Part shown: in pieces, positions 17,301 through 22,619 of the stretch
Layout of the letters: each line of letters opens with the position of its first letter
How positions within the stretch are numbered: position 1 is the stretch's first letter
Assembly: GCF_000350225.1 (NCBI RefSeq)
Contig: NW_005178541.1
Coordinates: 316,360-338,978 of the forward strand
Length of the DNA stretch: 22,619 bases
Source of the DNA: Chondrus crispus
Lineage: Eukaryota > Rhodophyta > Florideophyceae > Gigartinales > Gigartinaceae
Direction of reading: 5' to 3'
Translations under genes and position numbers: made by a program
Notes under the pieces: generated by a model
What the model was told of the DNA's origin: nothing
The model's input: only the letters and a program-made list of their open reading frames with translations
The model's database searches: none

Positions 17301-17669
17301 ACTGATGCTCTGAACAACGTCCGCTTCATCTTCGGTTCCCGGCATTGAATGTGCACTGACATCGTCGCTCGCAAAGCCGTATGGCGCACTTCCATGCCCA
17401 CCTTCACCCGCAATGTCGACTTCGAGTTGAACCAGGTTTTGGGAAGCGGAGTTATGGGTTTCTGAAACTCCATTTGACCTATGTCCTTGTGTGGAGGATG
17501 CCTGAGTCTCACCAGAAGAAAGCAGGGATCGAAATTGTTCCTCTTCGCGTTCGGCAGAATATATTGGACCGTTCCCTAACTCTGTTAAACCATCCTGCCT
17601 CCTTTGCGCATTTGCAATTCGTCTGTGTCTTCTCATTGTGCTTCGTGCAACTGGCTTTCCTACATGCAT
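14307..17669 (-). pseudogene. Tnp2-family (CACTA/EnSpm-class) transposase, one frame with three in-frame stops
   Basis: Tnp2 transposases (Pfam PF02992 type) cut and paste CACTA-class elements. From ATG at 17669 the frame runs 1121 codons to TGA at 14309-14307. It is interrupted only by TAG (16430-16428), TGA (14894-14892) and TAA (14672-14670), with no frameshift. Codons 1-413: basic start (RRHRRIANAQRR), acidic middle, helical end. Codons about 437-925: core, with DGFQTF (448), a GD(K)LA segment (about 538), zinc-like CPCRFC (555-560), and DIMHTWMN (669), the D-x-M-H hallmark. Codons 927-999 include LPVGDGWQIIGASNARRH and SDWYIA; codons 1001-1120 include YYGKVLKF. Family likeness on both sides of every stop shows one ancestral protein. 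It is probably an inactivated element; termini were not found. Stop readthrough or very short introns are less likely. Confidence 0.8.
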
Positions 17670-18216
17670 TTGCAGCGATATGCTGATAGACAGATGAACT
17701 TGTGTTCCGAAAGATTCATTTTGTATATCGGGAAGGGAGTTAGATAGATAAACGTCTTAGATAGTTGCGGAGACTTAGATCATGGTAGTGAAAACATACA
17801 GTTGCCGGTGCGACATCTCTGAACTCAGAAGAAACCTAGAGATGCGCAACGTGGCTTCATCCTGCGTGGTACGATGTGAGAACGAATCGAAGAGGGCTTT
17901 GGTCAGTCCACGATGTACACGAATCGAAAGGAACGATGAAACGAAGGATAGAGAGAGAGCACCCGTGCTTCTCACATCGCACATCCTTTCGCTTCGGATC
18001 TGAAAGCGCGGTTGCTGCATGAATACACCGGATTACTGAAAAGCTGACCACAAGTCCACGTTTCACTTCTCTTTCACATCCAACCTTGTTTCCTCATCCA
18101 CACGGCATAACTCTACATTTTCTACTCCACCGTCCATCCGCGATAGCTCCACCCCCTCTACACGCCACTTCGAACTCCTCTGCCGCCCGTGAAGCATCCT
18201 TACATCCACGTATTCC
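17670..18216. other. divergent intergenic region between transposase and partner frame
   Basis: Lies between the start of the minus-strand transposase (17669) and the plus-strand start at 18217, so it would hold two outward promoters. The frame 17782-18003 (plus) is short and undistinguished. 18070-18190 is C/T-rich, typical of a leader. No terminal inverted repeat could be identified. Confidence 0.4.
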
Positions 18217-19801
18217 ATGATGGAACCAAATCAGGAATTACTGCCCATGCCACTTGAAACCGTACGGCGAAAACTAGGAGAGCTCCGTCCAAAGCTGACT
18301 CCCACCGGACTTTTTCCTAATGATCTCACTGTAGCGCGACCCCACCCATTCTAGAACAGATCGCAAAACGAACAAACACAAAAAAGGATAAACGAAACCC
18401 GTCGTCAGCCAAAGGGAAAGACACGAACTCATATTTCAACATACTTCGGGAAGTCGGAAACTTTGTTCGCGATCATAATCAGAAGCATACGAACGACCCT
18501 AATATGCAATACAGGTGATATAGAACCGACGTGGAAGATAAGAACAGTGCGGAAACTCTCATGCGCATTGTTGCGGATCTCGCGCCATCCGTCATAGGTT
18601 CACTGTACGGAATGAAGGCATATGACATGCTCAGAAGAGAAAAGCCAGAGCATATAGAGCTGTTGGTTTTGATGACTGCCCTAGATGAGAATTTTGATCC
18701 GTTGACACAGGGAGTGCGGATATTTCCAACTCGCAAGATGGTGGCTGCAAAGCTATATTCGAAACGCAAGGTACAGAGGGCAGCCGAAGAACGAGAGAGA
18801 AAAGAAACCTTCAAGCTGTGGGCACATCTGGAAGTGGGGAAGTCGCTCTAAACGCATCGGAACAAGAGATAAAAGTCAGCTTACCTCGATACAGCATTGA
18901 AGATGTGCCGTCAGGCGTGGTAGTGCCAGACATCTCACCCGATGTGGAACCTATTCCACCCGTTTCCGCTGCTGTGATGAGCAGTGCCATCACTGCGACA
19001 GAGAGGCACTCTGGATCTGTTTGCTTTCAAGGCATTCGGACAATGATTCCGGACGGCTCATACAGCAATAGTCTTATCGAGAATGGAAGCGATTCTAGAA
19101 ATACCCACGAACAGAATATTGATGAGGTTACAAGCGCCCGGACACGGCCATCGAAGAACAATAGTACTCCACCGTCCCGCAGGAGCAGTACGGGTGTCGT
19201 CAACTCGCGACCGATCGGATCATCTTCCCTGAAAGCTCCGCTGCTAAAAGACAGTGGGGCGCCTCCAAGAGCTAGAAAGAAAATTAACTTTTCGCAGAGA
19301 CTTTCCATTCCGCGTCAATCCGGAAAGAAGGTATCTAGGGTGAGAGTTAACCCGCTGGCGCGCGGGCGAAGAAAGGATAAGGAGGAAACAAAGACTAGAG
19401 GTCAGCGACCGTGTCGGAGTGGATCCAAACAAGTCCAAGGGAATGAGGGGAACCAACGCGATGAGTTGCTTGCTCGTCTCAAAAACGCATTAGATGCACA
19501 TGATGATGTTATGGTCGCAGGAGCCGTTGAAAACCTGGCGGAGAGAGCTCCGGAACATAACAGCGGTCGCGCATCAAGCGTCTCTGCGAGCAATGGCAAA
19601 ATGCTTGCCGATTTCCAAGCCTGGCTGGAAAGCCGCGATGCAACTCCCGAGCCGACAAAAGCGAAGGGAAGCGGAGCACAGAAAAGGGGCAACAACAATC
19701 GTGTCACCAGGGGAAAACGTAGGCGTGCTGACATGTATTCGGGCGATGAGATCGACAATGAGATCGACAATGAGAGTTTCTCGGACGAAGAAAGTTCGTA
19801 G
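18217..19801 (+). pseudogene. disrupted basic nuclear-type protein, possible second gene of the Tnp2 element
   Basis: Not recognised. Protein-like sequence runs through three frames. Frame A: 18217-18354 (MMEPNQELLPMP, ETVRRKLGELRPKL, stop TAG). Frame B: open from 18324, giving LEQIAKRTNTKKDK, then SYFNILREVGNF, an in-frame TGA at 18516-18518, then RIVADLAPSVIGSLYGMKAY, ending at 18851. Frame C: open before 18818 to 19801, Ser/Pro/Arg/Lys-rich with one helical piece (RDELLARLKNALDAHDD) and a C-terminal basic cluster GKRRR followed by an acidic tail (MYSGDEIDNE...). Two frame changes plus one stop in 1.6 kb could be introns, but no clean splice pairs were found, and the neighbour is also inactivated. 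NLS plus acidic tail suggest a nuclear DNA-associated role. A link to the transposase rests on position only. Confidence 0.45.
19748..19771. repeat. 12-bp in-frame tandem repeat GAGATCGACAAT x2
   Basis: Two perfect adjacent units inside the acidic C-terminal tail of the partner frame, giving EIDNEIDN. Slippage of this unit keeps the reading frame. Confidence 0.85.
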
Positions 19802-20358
19802 TTGGTAGAGCATCTCAGTCTCTATGGATAGCTCGCATGTCGCATGTGAAATCCATATGATAGTTAGATACTAAGCACGAAACTTAGTGACTGTGTTCTT
19901 GATGCGTAAAACTTCCTGATTGTATTCCAAACGAACCCGAACGACTTTGGTGAAGAAAGTTATTCCACAGGTCACTATTTCATTCACAACAACGTCAAAT
20001 CCCAAAATAAAGATCCAAAGCCTCGAGAGATGGAAAACATTTCGAAGAGGAAGCGGACGGCCAGATCCAAGGGGTCGCGAAAGCGCAAAAGCGTTGAGTT
20101 GTATTCAAGCGATGAGTTCGGAACCTGCACTGGCGAAGAGTGAGCGCATTAAGTGAATGAAATGTTCCTCAAACATACAGAGTGATTGAGCAATGAAAAA
20201 GAGCCGTGGAGCCGTACAGTTAGAGACAAAACGGAATGTAAACGTTAGCGAGTATACTTCGAAGTGATTATGCGGTGGTGGTGCGGCGGGGGGGGCCTGG
20301 GCGGATGGCGGGGGGGTGAACGGGGAGTACTTAACGGGGCGTGCAGGACGCCGATGCG
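19802..20358. other. flank with a small basic/acidic tail-like frame (20030-20143)
   Basis: A 37-codon plus frame at 20030-20143 (MENISKRKRTARSKGS..., ending KRKSVELYSSDEF) resembles in design the end of the preceding protein (GKRRRADMYSGDEID): basic cluster, then a [MLE]YS[GS]DE motif, then an acidic end. It is likely an old duplicated 3' end or alternative terminal exon. 20275-20340 is extremely G-rich on the plus strand (runs of 6-8 G). No other gene seen. Confidence 0.4.
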
Positions 20359-20845
20359 CTAGAAGACCTCGCGCGCCGAGTGGACGCGGAAGGGGTAGAC
20401 GTGGTGCGAGTTGTCGACGAAGTCGGGCGGGGCGGGGACGTAGGCGACGAGCGGGTCGCGCACGAGGGCGGCACAGAGGGCGTGCACCGCGGCGCGGTCG
20501 CGCGCAAAGGCGGCCCGCATGTAGTTGCAACATCTCCAAAAGTGGTTGTAGTGGCACTGAGCCACTTTTGGAGATGTTGCCACTACAGCGCACCAGGCAC
20601 GACACGGCGTCCGACGCAACAAAGGTGCGGGCGGCGTGCTGCGGGGACATGGGCACGGCCAGGAACAGGGTCTGCGCGGCAGTGGCGTACGGCGCCGCGG
20701 ACGCTGGGGCGGGAAGTTGGGGGGAGGATGGGAGGTGGCGGTGGAGAGGGGGGTAGATGAAGTCGAGGAGCGTGAGGAAGAGGTTGGAGAGAAGGAGGTG
20801 GATGGAAAGGAGGAGGCCGAGAAGGCCGAAGAGGACGCTGATATG
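20359..20845 (-). pseudogene. C-terminal part of a membrane protein gene, frame broken by a foldback insertion
   Basis: Not recognised. On the minus strand from about 20842 the frame reads ISVLFGLLGLLLSIHLLL and then LFLTLLDFIYPP, a clear membrane helix. It continues through AAQTLFLAVPMSPQHAARTF to SDAVSCLVR near 20591. Then comes the inverted repeat at 20521-20586. Beyond it, protein-like sequence resumes one frame over: YMRAAFARDRAAVHALCAAL, then LVAYVPAPPDFVDNSHHVYP, ending at a stop at 20359. Removing about 58 nt (19 codons plus 1 nt) would rejoin the two halves. A stop lies 7 codons upstream of the helix, and AG at about 20835 could be a 3' splice site, so the 5' part may be in another exon or missing. 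Very GC-rich, unlike its flanks. Confidence 0.45.
20521..20586. mobile_element. ~60-bp foldback (MITE-like) insertion with 25-bp inverted repeats
   Basis: Arms 20521-20545 and 20562-20586 are inverted copies with one mismatch (core CAACATCTCCAAAAGTGG / CCACTTTTGGAGATGTTG), 16-nt spacer. The spacer starts TTGTAGTGGCA, which can also pair with TGCCACTACA at 20578-20587, so two mutually exclusive hairpins are possible. It splits a coding sequence and shifts its frame, which supports an insertion. Exact ends and any target duplication are ambiguous. Confidence 0.7.
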
Positions 20846-21019
20846 CCTCTCTTTTTCCCCACTCTACCCACCCGTCTGCGACACATGCCTCTCTCTTGGA
20901 ATTATGCTTTGCGTTTCGTGAAGATGATTTCAGATGGCTGGGATAAGGCGAAGGGTAGTGCGCTGCACTGCATGCTAATTTTTGTTTAAAAACGGCTTAC
21001 AGTGGAGGGCAAAAATGCA

Positions 21020-21040
21020 CCAGGGGTTAAAATCCCCTGG
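21020..21040. other. perfect 7-bp hairpin CCAGGGG/CCCCTGG
   Basis: CCAGGGG (21020-21026), 7-nt loop TTAAAAT, CCCCTGG (21034-21040). It lies in the gap between the membrane-protein remnant and the Pol III-like boxes. No T-run follows on either side, so a terminator is not indicated. Confidence 0.5.
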
Positions 21041-21124
21041 CAGTATAGTGGAAGAAAATTTGCCAATTCTCCTCCGGCATGCACACCATACAGTTACCCC
21101 CTTGACCGCGACATTCCGGGACCG

Positions 21125-21196
21125 GGCTCGAACCCACGCTTGAGAACGTACCAGCTCGGCCATTTTGACAACTCTACCGTTCTGCCAGCTCAGCTA
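21125..21196 (-). ncRNA. tRNA-like Pol III promoter boxes (degenerate tRNA or SINE head)
   Basis: On the minus strand, TAGCTGAGCTGG (21196-21185) matches an A box and GGTTCGAGCC (21134-21125) matches a B box, 50 nt apart, in the right order. A GGTAGAG follows the A box as in D-arms. I could not form a 7-bp acceptor stem or a clean T stem, so an intact tRNA is not supported. It may be a tRNA pseudogene or the head of a SINE. It abuts the retroelement fragment beginning at 21169 on the other strand. Confidence 0.4.
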
Positions 21197-21915
21197 CAGC
21201 CAACAGTCTTGCTTCATCGTCATCCGCGATAAGGCGGGCATTTCGAGAGGTATTTATACGGCTTGCACACAACGCGTGGCTGTATCTCATACCATTCTCT
21301 GACCATGCCGCCATGTGCAAGCACGGATTCGGTACTGTGCATCGTCACAACACGGTGCGGAACACTCTGGCACGACATGCTTTCCGCGCCGCAGGATTGA
21401 GTTGTGATATGGAAGTCCCTTTTCTCATCCCTGGCACGGCTCACCGCCCCGGCGATCTCCTCGTTCAGCCGGCTCCACCTCCTGCGGGAGCTCTGCCAGA
21501 CCGTCCTATGGCTTACGATGTCACTGTCCGCAGCCCCTACCGCGTGGGGGCCCTCATCCCGGCTGCTCGCAGTATAGCCGGCGCCGCCGAAGTGGCGGAT
21601 GCTGACAAGCTAAGCACGCACGCTCGCATCATCCGCTCCGCTCTACATCTACAAGCCGACGGCTGGCTCCCTCTTCTGGACTGGCACTTTGTGCCTCTTG
21701 TGTTCGACACGCTGGGCGCTCCCAGCGCCCGCTCTACATCTGTCCTGGAGTCCCTCTCTCATCAAATTGCCATCCGCGCCGGTACCACCTTTGGTACTGC
21801 AAAGTCTCGTCTCTCTCAGCGTCTTAGTTATGCCATATGGTCAAGCGTTGCCTCAGCCACCCTCGCCCGCATGCCTTATCATGGCGCGGCCTTATCTTGT
21901 CCCGCCCAAGTGTGA
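21169..21915 (+). pseudogene. 3' end of a non-LTR-retrotransposon-like ORF (C-terminal nuclease-like domain), 5'-truncated
   Basis: The frame is open from 21169 (after TGA at 21166-21168) to a stop at 21913-21915. It shows DHAAMCKHGFGTVHRHNTVR, the DHA-x-x-C...RHN pattern commonly seen after the reverse transcriptase domain of algal and protist non-LTR ORFs. Then come an E, RPGDLLV and AYDVTV spacing like a PD-(D/E)xK-type core, and later DWHFVPLVFDTLGA and KSRLSQRLSYAIW, usual near these C-termini. The reverse transcriptase itself is missing. 5' truncation is typical of target-primed insertion. AATAAA follows at 21968. The family assignment is from remembered patterns; an active nuclease is not claimed. 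Confidence 0.5.
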
Positions 21916-21967
21916 GTCCTTGAAGCCTGCCCTATGATATGGCATCGGCCCCCCCTTGATTAGTGAA

Positions 21968-21973
21968 AATAAA
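21968..21973 (+). promoter_or_regulatory. possible polyadenylation signal AATAAA
   Basis: Lies 53 nt after the retroelement ORF stop in GTGAAAATAAAACACACC. Plausible as the element's 3' end signal. No long A tract follows, so the 3' boundary of the insertion is not fixed. Confidence 0.35.
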
Positions 21974-22619
21974 ACACACCATTCTCACTGGGAACGTAGA
22001 TAGCGCGTCCTAGGTATTAGTCACCCCCTTTCATTCCTTCCCCCCAAGCTGCTGCGCCCGCACTCACGTTGAGGTGGCGACCGACGAGCCAGTCAGGGCC
22101 AGTCCTAACAAAAGACTTTCCTCTCGTTTTTCCTTTCCCTCGCCCCGTTTTTATTGAGTTCTTCACTAAAATCGGAAGCACATTGCTGTAGTTTTTACTG
22201 TAATGCCATCCCATAGTTCCACTCCTCGGAAATGGAACAGAGTCTGGACGGTCTGCAGATCCATGCAGCATGGAAGGTACAGCAACGCCTCCTCGCGCAT
22301 GCACATGGCCCAGTCTGACTCCCTGTAGCTCGACAAAAGCAAAGCTGGACGACGTGTTGCTATAATGAGGTCCCTCGATGTGCATGACCAAAACTGGGCT
22401 GGATTGAGATATGAAACGAAAGATATGGAAGGGATGGAGGGTGCGGGGAGAGGCTGTGTCGGTGTCGATGTTAGGAGGATGACGCGGTGGCGGGGACAAT
22501 AGCATGTCGGAGGATGTGTGTTGGCGCCATGGGGTACCTACCTGACGTGCGAAGAAAACTGGCCGGGCTACTTCATGAACGCGGGTGAGCAAGCAGACGA
22601 TCAGCGCCGCATCGGTATC
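21974..22619. other. right flank without a supportable gene
   Basis: A minus-strand frame of 191 codons (22592-22017) spans the region but is Ser/Pro/Arg-rich with no domain character. The plus strand shows nothing better. It could be the edge of a gene beyond the window. Confidence 0.4.

Noticed and set aside
19880..19900. CACTA-like string (minus strand CACTAAGTTTC) as Tnp2 element terminus
   Set aside because: No inverted partner was found on the other side of the transposase, so the element ends stay undefined.
20281..20340. G-rich tract as a telomere or CRISPR-like repeat
   Set aside because: Irregular G runs without a fixed unit; no array structure anywhere in the window.
20105..20656. 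183-codon minus-strand frame taken as one protein
   Set aside because: Its right half is part of the membrane-protein remnant, but its left half past 20521 is an Arg/Pro-rich shadow of the true frame after the foldback insertion.
22017..22592. 191-codon minus-strand frame
   Set aside because: Pro/Ser/Arg-rich with no domain or start signal; nothing distinguishes it from chance in this composition.

Overview
The window looks like nuclear DNA of a eukaryote with a moderate GC content, few obvious introns and a heavy load of transposon remains. The best anchors are a PTPA (PP2A activator) fragment at the left edge, a probable TRAPPC9/Trs120 N-terminal piece, a Tnp2 (CACTA/EnSpm-class) transposase, a Tc1/mariner-like fragment and the 3' end of a non-LTR-type ORF. 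This mix, with lineage-specific single-exon membrane proteins, fits a florideophyte red alga such as Chondrus. That assignment is inference, not proof. No prokaryotic operon structure is visible.

Layout. 1-529: 5'-truncated, frameshifted PTPA remnant. 843-1676 (-): decayed, frame-hopping coding stretch. 2263-4140 (-): intact 625-aa membrane glycoprotein-like gene. 4538-6035: three copies, two of them 147 bp and near identical, of a CAGTACCC-type terminus; one is joined to a broken Tc1/mariner-like HTH transposase. 6759-11577: a 4.8-kb inverted structure. Two arms of about 1 kb face each other around an intact 643-aa gene of unknown family (7821-9752). The right arm carries, on the opposite strand, a truncated homologue of the same gene's N-terminus (10408-10235). 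Both arms contain a 112-bp core with TATATAT and an 18-nt palindrome that is 109/112 identical, although the rest of the arms has diverged strongly. 12797-13426: His/Asp-rich nuclear-type protein. 13506-14231: TRAPPC9-like N-terminal segment with one in-frame stop.

14307-17669 (-) is a Tnp2 transposase of 1121 codons in one continuous frame, broken by exactly three stops (TAG, TGA, TAA). Each is explainable by a single C-to-T change. 18217-19801 (+) is a divergently transcribed, disrupted basic nuclear-type protein, perhaps its partner. 20359-20845 (-) is the C-terminal part of a membrane protein gene interrupted by a foldback insertion of about 60 bp. 21125-21915 holds a Pol III box pair followed by a 5'-truncated retroelement 3' end.

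The most novel-looking item is the inverted element at 6.76-11.58 kb: its arms, its conserved promoter-like core and its unknown gene match no family I can name. Most of the rest is accessory sequence in various states of decay. The intact-looking genes are those at 2263-4140, 7821-9752 and 12797-13426.
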